Origin: an uncultured Chloroflexota bacterium | GTDB lineage: Bacteria; Chloroflexota; Dehalococcoidia; Lucifugimonadales; UBA826 | Assembly (NCBI GenBank): GCA_913045625.1 | Contig: CAJWPE010000001.1 | Coordinates: forward strand, 1 to 64,000 | Reading direction: 5' to 3' | DNA: 64,000 nt | Shown: piece after piece, positions 53,733-63,306 of the stretch | Numbering within the stretch: the first letter of the stretch is position 1 | Layout of the letters: each line of letters opens with the position of its first letter | The notes under the pieces: generated by a model | The model's input: the letters and a program-made list of their open reading frames with translations, nothing else | Told to the model about the DNA's origin: nothing | The model's database searches: none | Program-made: the position numbers and the translations under genes

Positions 53733-54281
53733 TTAAACATTAATTGAGCTGTCGAAAGCATCTGGATCAAATTTAGCGCCTTGTAAAGAAACTCTAGTAA
53801 GATTTGCTTCGACAAAATTCGAACCTCTTAAATCAGTATTATTCAAATTAACTCTTTCCATGATGGCTTTTTCAAAATTTGTACACCTGGCTATAGCGCC
53901 TTGCATATTAGCACCTATCACTCTTGCTGTACTTTGGCCAGAATTCGATGCAGCACCACTCAAATTAGCACCTTGTAAATTAGCTTGAGAAAGATTTACA
54001 TTTTTCATTTCTGTGACAGTTAAATTAGATCTAATCAAATTAGATTTTCTGAAATCACAATAATTTAATACTGCTCCTCTCATATAAGCTCTAGAAAGAT
54101 CAGATTCAACAAATATTGAATTTTGTAAATTCGAAAATGAAAAATTTACTGACCTAAGATCAATGCCAGAAAAATCAATATTAGATAAATCCAAATTGGA
54201 TAAATTAGTTCCAACAAGAGAAATATTTTGAGAAATATAATCTAAAACTAAATCTCTAGAAAATTCAACATGGTCAATCAA
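53733..54281 (-). CDS. Pentapeptide repeat protein
   Basis: Repeated A(N/D)LxxANL-type pentapeptides. Confidence 0.92.
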   Translation of the reverse strand: MIDHVEFSRDLVLDYISQNISLVGTNLSNLDLSNIDFSGIDLRSVNFSFSNLQNSIFVESDLSRAYMRGAVLNYCDFRKSNLIRSNLTVTEMKNVNLSQANLQGANLSGAASNSGQSTARVIGANMQGAIARCTNFEKAIMERVNLNNTDLRGSNFVEANLTRVSLQGAKFDPDAFDSSINV

Positions 54282-55302
54282 TCGTAATCTTCACAGGTTT
54301 TGAACCGTTAACTGCGTATCCGAGTTCGTTCCATACTGATTCCAATGGTTGATTGTTACCAAAAGAATCCTTTGCAATTGACATAATAGTGTATACACCA
54401 TTTGAAGGTGGATTCCATAAATATTGCCAATGCCTCCAAGAATATTTTTCAGAAGGCCCTGTTAGTTCAGTTTCATTCCAAGTTTGACCATTATCAGTAG
54501 AAATTTGAACGGAATCAATAGGATTTCTACCAGACCATGCGATCCCTTGAACAGAAATTTGTTTAACATTTAAATGAGAATTATCTTCTGGAAAAGTAAT
54601 TAAAGATTTTACTTGAATCTCTTCAAGTGGTTTTTGAGAGCCATCTGTATACTTCAAAACATACTTTTTGCCTTGAAAATATCCACTGAAAGGAGAATCA
54701 ATAGCTGAAATTTTAGTGAGCCATTTTACTGACGCCATTCCATACCAGCCAGGGACTATTAATCTCAACGGAAAACCATGCTCTACAGGTAAATCTTCGC
54801 CATTCATTTCATATGCTAGCAAAGTATCAGGATCAAAAGCCATTTCTTTAGAAAGGCTTCTTAAATAAGGTTCGTGGGGCTTATTAGATTCTGTTTCACC
54901 CTGATCCGCACCTTGAAATAAAATTTGTAATACAGAATCATTTAGATTCACTAAATTTAAAACATCTCTTAATGAAACGCCTGACCAAATTGCATTACTA
55001 ACAGCACCATTAGAAAATTGATTTCCTGGTACTGAAGGTGTTAAATCACCCCTATTATTTCCTGCACATTCTAATGTGGCAGATATAGTTTTTTTGGGTA
55101 ACTTTTTTAAATCATCCAATTTCAATGAAATTGGATGATCAACTAATCCATCAATAATCAACTCAAATTCATTTTTAGAAATTTGAGGAAAATCAAAATG
55201 GCTTCTGATATAAAAACCATCATTAGGAGTCAGCCATTTAGATAAACTCAGTTGGAGAGTTTCACCAACATATGGATCATCGCCAACTTTTTTTAAATTC
55301 AT
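54274..55302 (-). CDS. Sulfite-oxidase-family molybdopterin oxidoreductase
   Basis: ATLECAGNNRGDL (Moco Cys ligand), GFPLRLIVPGWYGMASVKWL, C-terminal dimerisation domain. Confidence 0.92.
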   Translation of the reverse strand: MNLKKVGDDPYVGETLQLSLSKWLTPNDGFYIRSHFDFPQISKNEFELIIDGLVDHPISLKLDDLKKLPKKTISATLECAGNNRGDLTPSVPGNQFSNGAVSNAIWSGVSLRDVLNLVNLNDSVLQILFQGADQGETESNKPHEPYLRSLSKEMAFDPDTLLAYEMNGEDLPVEHGFPLRLIVPGWYGMASVKWLTKISAIDSPFSGYFQGKKYVLKYTDGSQKPLEEIQVKSLITFPEDNSHLNVKQISVQGIAWSGRNPIDSVQISTDNGQTWNETELTGPSEKYSWRHWQYLWNPPSNGVYTIMSIAKDSFGNNQPLESVWNELGYAVNGSKPVKITID

Positions 55303-55321
55303 GAAACAAACTCAATAATTA

Positions 55322-55576
55322 TTATGATCTTGGTTCTCGAGGCCTAGCTTCATTAACTCTAATATCTCGACCCATAAAATCTTTGCTATCTAAAGCTTCA
55401 ATTGCTTCTTTTGCTTGGTCATCATCACTCATCTCAACAAAACCAAAGCCTTTTGATCGACCGCTATCACGATCAGTAATTATTCTTACATCTACAACCT
55501 CACCATATCGACCAAAATGTTCTTTCAAGTCATCTTCTGATGTGTTGTATGAAATGTTTCCTACGTATATATTCAA
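55322..55576 (-). CDS. RNA-binding protein, single RRM
   Basis: RNP2 IYVGNI and RNP1 KGFGFVEM. Confidence 0.94.
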   Translation of the reverse strand: MNIYVGNISYNTSEDDLKEHFGRYGEVVDVRIITDRDSGRSKGFGFVEMSDDDQAKEAIEALDSKDFMGRDIRVNEARPREPRS

Positions 55577-55669
55577 ATTCTCTTCCTAAATTAACCTAAT
55601 AAATCAAACCGATTCATTTATTGTTCGGGCATTTTACCACATACTTGAGAATGATAAGCAAGTTTATGC

Positions 55670-56161
55670 CTAATCTAGTTGATGATCTCCAGATTTTCCA
55701 CCAGATTTATATGATAACCAAGTTTCTATTTTTAATTTTTTATCTATTGCTTTACACATATCATAAACAGTTAAAGCACAAACAGAAGCCGCTGTTAATG
55801 CTTCCATTTCCACACCAGTTTGAGATGAAATTTTGGCAGTAGCAATAATCAATATTTGAGAATTTTCTTTGTCAATTTCAAAATCAATATCTAAATGTGT
55901 GAGCTGTAATGGGTGACATAATGGAATTAAGTCAGATGTTTGTTTTCCACCCATAATCCCAGCAATTTTAGCCACTGATAAAACATCCCCTTTTTCAAAC
56001 TCATTTTTGATGATTTTTTCTAAAGTATCAGGTTTCATTTTAACCAATGACTTAGCTATGGCTGTTCGAGTTGAAACAATTTTTTCAGATACATCAACCA
56101 TAGTTGCTTTTCCTTCATGGTCAATATGAGTTAAAGAATTAGAAGTTTCATGTGTTTTCAT
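55670..56161 (-). CDS. moaC: Cyclic pyranopterin monophosphate synthase
   Basis: GGKQTSDLIPLCHPLQLTHLDI; GVEMEALTAASVCALTVYDMCKAIDK. Confidence 0.96.
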   Translation of the reverse strand: MKTHETSNSLTHIDHEGKATMVDVSEKIVSTRTAIAKSLVKMKPDTLEKIIKNEFEKGDVLSVAKIAGIMGGKQTSDLIPLCHPLQLTHLDIDFEIDKENSQILIIATAKISSQTGVEMEALTAASVCALTVYDMCKAIDKKLKIETWLSYKSGGKSGDHQLD

Positions 56162-56541
56162 TGTTTTTTTGCTTCCCCATAAGCCAATTTATCAGCTTTT
56201 TCATTAAATTCATTTCCAGAATGACCTTTAACCCATTCCCATTTCACATTTTTTTCTGATACAAGTTTTTCTAAAATTTCCCAAAGGTCTTGGTTTTTAT
56301 TTTTCTTCCATCCTTTAGTAATGGTATTTATTACATAAGTTGAATCCGAATAAACTGTCAAATCTTTGGAATCAACATTTTTTAATCCTTCAATAACGGC
56401 AGTGATCTCCATTCTATTATTAGTAGTATTTTTTTCACCACCAGACAAAAAAATGTTGTCATTTTCTTGCAAAATTACGACTCCCCACCCTCCTGGACCG
56501 GGATTACCAATACATGCCCCATCGGTATAAATATCTATCAT
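56158..56541 (-). CDS. rnhA: Ribonuclease HI
   Basis: IYTDGACIGNPGPGGWG; NNRMEITAVIEGL; WVKGHSGNEFNEKAD. Confidence 0.96.
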   Translation of the reverse strand: MIDIYTDGACIGNPGPGGWGVVILQENDNIFLSGGEKNTTNNRMEITAVIEGLKNVDSKDLTVYSDSTYVINTITKGWKKNKNQDLWEILEKLVSEKNVKWEWVKGHSGNEFNEKADKLAYGEAKKQ

Positions 56542-56549
56542 TAACTAAT

Positions 56550-57572
56550 TTATCCCCCGATGTGATACATCTCTACTTTTTTCAAATTTTTATTACTCAA
56601 ACTGGATCTCTGTTCAGAATAATTATCATCTCTTGCCTTCCATGTATTTTGAATAATGTGTATCAAATCTTCATCTGATACACCCGACCTCAAAGAAGAT
56701 CGTAAATCTAATCCTTTTTGCCCAAATAGGCATGTGAAAATTTCTCCTTCAGGAGAAAGTCTTAATCTCGTACAATCGCCACAAAAGGGTTGAGATACGG
56801 AAGAAATTACACCAAATTGTCCTTTTCCATCAAGAAATCTATATTTTTTTGCAACTTCACCTCTATATGCAGATTCTATAGGTTCAGCTGGAAAAACATC
56901 ATTAATTTGATCAATTAATTGTTTTGAAAATATAACTTCACTTAAATCCCACTGATTTAAATTACCGACATCCATATATTCAATAAATCTAGGAATTAAG
57001 TTATTTTCACGGCACCATTCAATTAACTCTAAAATTGTGTGGTCGTTCACATTTTTTTGAACAACTACGTTGATTTTAATTGGAGATAATCCAACTTTTT
57101 TAGCTTCCAAAATGCCATTTTTCACTTTTGAAGTGTCAAAGCCCCTACCATTCATTTTTTGAAAAACATCATCGTCTAATGAATCCAAACTCACAGTAAT
57201 TCTATTTAATCCTGCATCTTTTAGATCTTGGGCAAATTTTTCTAACAAATATGCATTTGTAGTCATTGCTATATCATCAATTTCATCTATACCTGCAAGC
57301 ATTTCGATCAAATCTGGAATATCTTGTCTAACTAAAGGTTCTCCGCCAGTAATTCTTATTTTTTTTACACCAATCTGAACTGAAACTTTAGCAATTCTAT
57401 AAATTTCTTCAAAAGAAAGTAATTTTTCTTTGGGCAAAAACTCATATCTTTCTCCAAAAATTTCAGCAGGCATGCAATATGTACATCGAAAATTACATCT
57501 ATCAGTTACAGAAATCCTGAGATCCCTTAAGGGCCTATTAAATTGGTCTACTGGATTTATCTTTTTCATCAT
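56550..57572 (-). CDS. moaA: GTP 3',8-cyclase
   Basis: LRISVTDRCNFRCTYCMP; C-terminal CGDCTRLRLSPEG. Confidence 0.96.
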   Translation of the reverse strand: MMKKINPVDQFNRPLRDLRISVTDRCNFRCTYCMPAEIFGERYEFLPKEKLLSFEEIYRIAKVSVQIGVKKIRITGGEPLVRQDIPDLIEMLAGIDEIDDIAMTTNAYLLEKFAQDLKDAGLNRITVSLDSLDDDVFQKMNGRGFDTSKVKNGILEAKKVGLSPIKINVVVQKNVNDHTILELIEWCRENNLIPRFIEYMDVGNLNQWDLSEVIFSKQLIDQINDVFPAEPIESAYRGEVAKKYRFLDGKGQFGVISSVSQPFCGDCTRLRLSPEGEIFTCLFGQKGLDLRSSLRSGVSDEDLIHIIQNTWKARDDNYSEQRSSLSNKNLKKVEMYHIGG

Positions 57573-58176
57573 AATTACTTTTTGATAATTGGTAGAGGAA
57601 TTCTACAGCTTTTGTCATTGCTTGACCTCTATGACTAATTTTTTGTTTCTCTAATAAAGACATTTCGGAAAAAGTTTTATTTTTTGATGGCACATAAAAC
57701 AAAGAATCATACCCAAAACCATTTATTCCTTTTGATTTTAGATGAATTCTACCTTCAATCTCTCCCTTAAAAGTTGTTACCTCTAATAAATTCGGATCCC
57801 AAATTGCAACCACACATACAAATTTAGCAAAAATCTCTTGATCTTTAAAAGGCTGAAGGTTTTGTATCAAGAAATTATTTCGATCTTGATCTGTTTTTCC
57901 TTCACCTCCATACCGTGCAGAAAAAACACCCGGTTCTCCGTTTAGAAGAGTAACTTCTAATCCTGAATCATCCGCAATAGTAAGTACTGACGATTGTTCG
58001 CCATATTGTTTAGCTTTTAAAATAGCATTTTCTTCAAAGGTGTTTCCTGTTTCTTCAACAGTAAAATCAATATTCAATTCTTCTAAATTTAAAAGTGAAA
58101 AAATATTTTTATCTAAAAATTCATTTAACTCATTAATTTTTTTAAAATTTTTCGTAGCAACCAATATTTTTATCAT
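57538..58176 (-). CDS. rdgB: XTP/dITP diphosphatase
   Basis: VATKNFKKINEL; ADDSGLEVTLLNGEPGVFSARYGGEGKTDQ; SHRGQAM. Confidence 0.94.
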   Translation of the reverse strand: MIKILVATKNFKKINELNEFLDKNIFSLLNLEELNIDFTVEETGNTFEENAILKAKQYGEQSSVLTIADDSGLEVTLLNGEPGVFSARYGGEGKTDQDRNNFLIQNLQPFKDQEIFAKFVCVVAIWDPNLLEVTTFKGEIEGRIHLKSKGINGFGYDSLFYVPSKNKTFSEMSLLEKQKISHRGQAMTKAVEFLYQLSKSNYDEKDKSSRPI

Positions 58177-58197
58177 TTGTGAAGCTAAAACTAATAA

Positions 58198-59316
58198 TTA
58201 TTGAAACTTAAATGACGATAACAACCCTTCAACAGTATCTCTAAATCCTCCATATTCAAGTTCAGTATAAGGAAGCATGGCAGGACCTGACCAACCTTGG
58301 CTCCTCATCTCCAAGCCTTTAAGTTGAGCTAATTTTCTTACTTCATCCCAAACAGGATTATCAAAAAAATCAACAAATGAATGAGAAAAATATCCGTCCG
58401 CATTTAATGAAAAACCTACGGCAGATACTAGAGGCAAACAATACGGCCCAGTTACTGCTGTATTAAGAGGGACAGGCATTAAAGGCATTACATGAGAACC
58501 CCTTGAGTCTCCACCAACATAATGTGCCTTAGTAAATGCAGATAAAATTTCTTCTGGAGCAGGAAATATTCCTTGATTTCTTATTAGGGCAACAGGATCA
58601 TCTTTGCCTGTATAGGTACCCGCTATTGAATGTAGTCTCTGGGCAGAAATTGAAGCTGCTTTATTATTAAAAGTTCGCGAATAAATTGAATCAATTCCAA
58701 ATCTTTCGTTATCTCTAAGTAATGCAGTGATTCCGTAATAATCATCAGGGGCATCTAATTTAAGAACACTATCTCCGTCAGTATTGTCCATATCTATAAC
58801 ATCAAATGAAAACCCTTTAATCATCGGAGGAAGCATTAAGCCTCCACAATACATGGGATCTGCAAAAGCTAAAAATAAAGGTAAATTGTAAGCACCTGGA
58901 CCACATTTATCGGCAGCAAAAACCATAAAAGATTCTGCAGGTCGAGGTGATTCCAAAGAATGATCAAATTCAATTTCCGCTACTGCAGGGCCCGCACCTC
59001 TAACATTTCCTGATGGGGCATCAACTAATAAATCTTGGCCGGCACCATATAACCCCTGAGATTTTGCGACATTTGTACCTTCAATAAAGGCATCCCATGC
59101 AAATTGATGAACCTCAGAATTATTTTCTCCTTTAGTGTGAGACATTAAAATCGCAATATCATCACCTGTATAGGATACGAAAACATCAATTAACAACCCG
59201 TCTGTTACAGCTTTCTGTGCTAAGGTTTCAACAGTTTCTAGCATCAAATCTGATGGCCTAGTGTGTCCTCCTATAGATCCAATATCTGCCTTAATCAAAG
59301 ACAACGTGATTTTCAT
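58198..59316 (-). CDS. Archaeal-type fructose-1,6-bisphosphate aldolase/phosphatase
   Basis: MKITLSLIKADIGSIGGHTRPSD; DIAILMSHTKGENN; QDLLVDAPSGNVRGAGPAVAE. Confidence 0.92.
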   Translation of the reverse strand: MKITLSLIKADIGSIGGHTRPSDLMLETVETLAQKAVTDGLLIDVFVSYTGDDIAILMSHTKGENNSEVHQFAWDAFIEGTNVAKSQGLYGAGQDLLVDAPSGNVRGAGPAVAEIEFDHSLESPRPAESFMVFAADKCGPGAYNLPLFLAFADPMYCGGLMLPPMIKGFSFDVIDMDNTDGDSVLKLDAPDDYYGITALLRDNERFGIDSIYSRTFNNKAASISAQRLHSIAGTYTGKDDPVALIRNQGIFPAPEEILSAFTKAHYVGGDSRGSHVMPLMPVPLNTAVTGPYCLPLVSAVGFSLNADGYFSHSFVDFFDNPVWDEVRKLAQLKGLEMRSQGWSGPAMLPYTELEYGGFRDTVEGLLSSFKFQ

Positions 59317-59436
59317 ATAAATCTCCCAGTTATTTACTCATGAAATCATTTTATTACTTGAAGAGTGGAATATCTATAACAAGAATATTTTGATTTATAA
59401 TGTGTTTTTTAAAACCTACCTTAATATGGAAATTAA

Positions 59437-60579
59437 ATGCTATCTGAATTTCGAGTAATAGAATTAAGCGATTATCCTGCAGGATCAATATTGGGAATGC
59501 ATCTTGCTGATCAGGGTGCTGATGTGATCAAAGTAGAATCGAACCCCAACAACCGTGAAATAGTAAAACAAAATCTAGAAGCTTCTGTTTGGAATCGAGG
59601 GAAAAAATCATTTGCATTGCCCCATCCAGGAACTAGTTATGCTAATCAGGCAGATAACACTGAATTTAAATCTACCCTATTGAAATTGATTTCAATTTCA
59701 CAAATTTTTATAGAAAACATTGACACAAAATTTGGCGATGCAATTGAAATTTCATACGAAATGGCCAAAACAGTTAACCCTGAAATTATCTATATAAAAC
59801 TTACTTCATTTCCTGAAAACCATCCTTACAGGCATTTACCTAGCAAAGAAGAATTGATTTCTTCTGCTTCGGGAATCTATGCTATGAATGGATCAGGTCA
59901 AACACCAGTTAAAGGTGAAGGTCCTTCATTTCATGAAATTCCATATTCAAGTGGAATGGCTGGTATAACAGCAGCGCCAGCAGTAGCAGCAGCCATTTTT
60001 CAAAAATCTATTACTGGAAAAGGTCAATTGATTTCTATGTCAATTCACGATGCTATGTTCCAAGGAATGGGATCTCAGTTGGTCAGGCACCATCAAAGAC
60101 AAAATGGAAACCAAGAATCTCACCCAGTAATAAAAAGATTTTACCAATGCAAAGATTATAGGTGGATAAATATCAACATAGGTGGAATGAAACGATTTTT
60201 AGAACCATTCCTTCAATTAGTACATAAAATTGAATGGTTAGATCAATTAAGTAATTTACAATTTTTGAATGAAAATAAAGACGTTAAAATACACTTAGAA
60301 AAAGAATTTGAAAAATTATGGATTGAAAAAACTGCAGTTGAATGGGAAAACGCTCTTGATCAAATAGGTGTTCCGGGAACAATGTGCAGATCTGTAAATG
60401 AATGGATGGAATCTGACCAAGCAATTCAATCTGAAACAGTAATTCAAGTTAACGACCACTTTTTTGGAGAAATGAAACAGCCAGGAAGAATAATTAGAAC
60501 CAACCATCATTCCAAGATTAATCCAGCCCCCAAATTAGGTGAACATAATGAATTAATTGAGGGTTTGTTTAATGGATAA
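59437..60579 (+). CDS. CaiB/BaiF family CoA transferase
   Basis: GADVIKVESNP, GSGQTPVKGEGPS, GKGQLISMSIHDAM. Confidence 0.9.
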   Translation: MLSEFRVIELSDYPAGSILGMHLADQGADVIKVESNPNNREIVKQNLEASVWNRGKKSFALPHPGTSYANQADNTEFKSTLLKLISISQIFIENIDTKFGDAIEISYEMAKTVNPEIIYIKLTSFPENHPYRHLPSKEELISSASGIYAMNGSGQTPVKGEGPSFHEIPYSSGMAGITAAPAVAAAIFQKSITGKGQLISMSIHDAMFQGMGSQLVRHHQRQNGNQESHPVIKRFYQCKDYRWININIGGMKRFLEPFLQLVHKIEWLDQLSNLQFLNENKDVKIHLEKEFEKLWIEKTAVEWENALDQIGVPGTMCRSVNEWMESDQAIQSETVIQVNDHFFGEMKQPGRIIRTNHHSKINPAPKLGEHNELIEGLFNG

Positions 60580-61783
60580 TCTGCCACTAAAAGGAATCAG
60601 GGTTTTAGATCTCACTTTAGTTTTAGCTGGACCTACATGTGGAAGAACTCTAGCTCAATACGGGGCAGAAGTGATTAAAATCGACCCTGACCATAGAGTT
60701 CCTGGTTTAACTCCCTGGATTGATGTTGGTAGAGGTAAAAAAAGCATTTGTTTAAACATTACTAAAAATGGTGGCCTTGAAGCTTTTTTAAAATTAGCAG
60801 AAACAGCTGATGTAATAATTGAAGGATTTAGAAAAGGTGTAACTGACCGGCTTGGAATAGGTTACGAAGAATTAAAAAAGAAGCATCCTAAAATTATTTA
60901 CGCATCAATTAATTGTTTTGGCCAAACCGGACCATGGTCATTAAGGCCTGGATTTGAACAAAACGCACAAGCAGCTACAGGTATTCAAGTTAGAAACAGT
61001 GGAGACATCTCTAATCCACCTAGAACGGCTACATATACTTTAAATGATTATGGAACAGGCTTAGCTGCTGCATATGCTGTAATCCTAGCTTTAATTGAGA
61101 GACAAAAGACAGGCAAAGGACAACGCGTGGAAGCTGCTTTGACGTATACTTCAGCAAATCTATCTGGAACCTTTCACACTAAACAAAATACTAACAACTT
61201 CGCATCAAAAATTCACTCAACACGCGTGGGTTCACAACCAGGACTAAAAGGTACAAATATTTTCAACAGATTATATGAAACAAAAAATGGATGGGTGTTT
61301 TTATCTGCACCAATTAGAGACAAAAACTATCAAGTCCCTATGCTAGGCTATTTAAATGCAGTTCCTGAATTTTCACATATTGCTGATATAGCTCATAAAA
61401 ATTTTGAAGGTTATGACAATAATGATCCAGAAGAAGAGATGTTAAAAATATTTTTAACAGAAACTTCCGAGTATTGGATTAATTTGCTACAAAAACATGA
61501 AATTGAAGCTGTAAAAAACATTTCTAGTGAAGAAATATTTAATGATGAATATAATCACAAAAGAAAAATGATTATGCAGCAGACTTATGAAAATTGGGGG
61601 ACAGTTACGTGGAGCGGCAATCCTGTATCAATCAATTCTAATGAACCCTTTAATGTAAGTCCTCCTCAATTTGGTGAACACACTTTTGATGTTTTAAAAC
61701 ATGCAGGAATTTCAGAAAATGAAATAAAAAATTTAATTGAATCTGGAGCTATTCCTGAAACTGTTCCTATTAATTTAAAGTAA
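60572..61783 (+). CDS. CaiB/BaiF family CoA-transferase paralog lacking the canonical Asp
   Basis: GIRVLDLTLVLAGPTCGRTLAQYGAEVIKID; GKGQRVEAALTYTSANLSG; ATG at 60572 overlaps the upstream CDS. Confidence 0.9.
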   Translation: MDNLPLKGIRVLDLTLVLAGPTCGRTLAQYGAEVIKIDPDHRVPGLTPWIDVGRGKKSICLNITKNGGLEAFLKLAETADVIIEGFRKGVTDRLGIGYEELKKKHPKIIYASINCFGQTGPWSLRPGFEQNAQAATGIQVRNSGDISNPPRTATYTLNDYGTGLAAAYAVILALIERQKTGKGQRVEAALTYTSANLSGTFHTKQNTNNFASKIHSTRVGSQPGLKGTNIFNRLYETKNGWVFLSAPIRDKNYQVPMLGYLNAVPEFSHIADIAHKNFEGYDNNDPEEEMLKIFLTETSEYWINLLQKHEIEAVKNISSEEIFNDEYNHKRKMIMQQTYENWGTVTWSGNPVSINSNEPFNVSPPQFGEHTFDVLKHAGISENEIKNLIESGAIPETVPINLK

Positions 61784-63091
61784 TTTTTTTGCTTCTGCGG
61801 CAAAATGCTCAGCAAAATAAACACAAAGCCCCAAATATTGTTCAGGATCTAGCATTGAATTAATTTCTTCAGAATTAAAGTTTTGAGTAATTTCTTGTTG
61901 TTCATTCAATGCGGAAATAAAATCAACACCAGTTTTAGCAGAATGTTGAGCAGCGTCATAAACAACGTCGTGAGCTCTTTGTCGACCTAATTTCTTTCCA
62001 AGCTCTAGCATTATTTGCTCAGACATAATTAAACCACCACTTAAATCTAAATTTTTTCTCATTCGATCAGGAAATACCTTAAGATCAGAAAAAATATAAA
62101 TTGATGAATTTACAATTTTGTTAGTTAATTCACATGATCTGTCTATTGCAACATTAATCATCATAGAGGTAGTTTTATCTGCCTCATGCTCAGTTTGCAT
62201 AGCCTCCAATGACATAGGGACCAAAGACCGTAATTCAGCTGCCCAAGCAACAATATCCTGACAATTTCTAGGATTTCTTTTTTGGGGCATAGTTGAAGAT
62301 CCTACTGCTCCGTCTGGAACAGGTTCTTCAACTTCACCAAATTCCTGTTTCATTAGAGTATAAATCTCTCGGGCCATTTTACTAGAAGTAGCTGCAAACA
62401 TCGCCAAATTTAATATATATTCTGTAAGGTGATCTCCTATAGTACGTGCAGGCATAGACATAGAAGTAAAACCTAACTCTTCAGCCATCAATTTTTGTGT
62501 TTCTAAACCTTCCATTCCTACAGATGCCATAGTTCCTGCACCACCACCTAACATAGTCACAAAAACTCGTTCTTCACAATTTTTAAATCTATGAAAATGT
62601 CGAATAAGTTCATCAATCCACACAGCAATTTTATAGCCAAAAGTGGCAGGAACAGCATGTTGTCCATGTGTTCTTCCTGGTAAAGCATAATTTTTTGTTT
62701 CTAAAGCTAAATCTGATAAAACATCTAATAATTTCAAAATTTGCTCTAAAAATAATTGGTGAAATTGTTTAACTAATAACAGTTTACCTGTTTGAGTAAT
62801 ATTTTGAGTTGTAGCCCCCCAATGAATATAACCACCAGCTTCAGGACCACAAACTCTATCTAATTCCCAAATTAGAGGTACTAAAGGGTGACCTGTTTTA
62901 TCTAGAGATTGATTAATATTATCAATATTTAAATTAGCAATTAATGCCATTTCAGTAATTTTTTGAGCTGCACTTTCAGGAATAATTTTTTGTTTAGCTT
63001 GTGATCTTGCTAAAGCTGCTTCAACATCAAGATAGGCTTGAAATAACTGTTCTCTAGAAAAAAAGGTGGTGATTTTATCTATCTCATTCAT
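61775..63091 (-). CDS. Fumarase/aspartase-superfamily lyase (PurB/PcaB-like)
   Basis: GSSTMPQKRNPRNCQ signature; HWGATTQNITQTG. Confidence 0.87.
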   Translation of the reverse strand: MNEIDKITTFFSREQLFQAYLDVEAALARSQAKQKIIPESAAQKITEMALIANLNIDNINQSLDKTGHPLVPLIWELDRVCGPEAGGYIHWGATTQNITQTGKLLLVKQFHQLFLEQILKLLDVLSDLALETKNYALPGRTHGQHAVPATFGYKIAVWIDELIRHFHRFKNCEERVFVTMLGGGAGTMASVGMEGLETQKLMAEELGFTSMSMPARTIGDHLTEYILNLAMFAATSSKMAREIYTLMKQEFGEVEEPVPDGAVGSSTMPQKRNPRNCQDIVAWAAELRSLVPMSLEAMQTEHEADKTTSMMINVAIDRSCELTNKIVNSSIYIFSDLKVFPDRMRKNLDLSGGLIMSEQIMLELGKKLGRQRAHDVVYDAAQHSAKTGVDFISALNEQQEITQNFNSEEINSMLDPEQYLGLCVYFAEHFAAEAKKLL

Positions 63092-63107
63092 TTAAGCTCC
63101 TTAAGTT

Positions 63108-63193
63108 TGTGGATATCATGTGGATATCATTTAAAGAAAAAGTCAATATTTTTATTCCAAAAAAGTATCCACACTTATATTAGATTTTCCACT
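63108..63193. promoter_or_regulatory. Cluster of DnaA-box-like 9-mers
   Basis: TGTGGATAT at 63108 and 63119, GTATCCACA at 63165, weaker TTTTCCACT at 63185. Confidence 0.45.
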
Positions 63194-63306
63194 AATCTTC
63201 AACAATATCACGTGATAAAATTGAATTAATTCCCCTGACTGATATTACTAGTTTCACCAATTAACACAGCCTTATTATAAATATTATTTTAAACAGATAA
63301 ACTCTA

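Noticed and set aside
59683-59700. Inverted repeat ATTGAAAT-TG-ATTTCAAT
   Set aside because: Short stem in an AT-rich coding region; expected by chance
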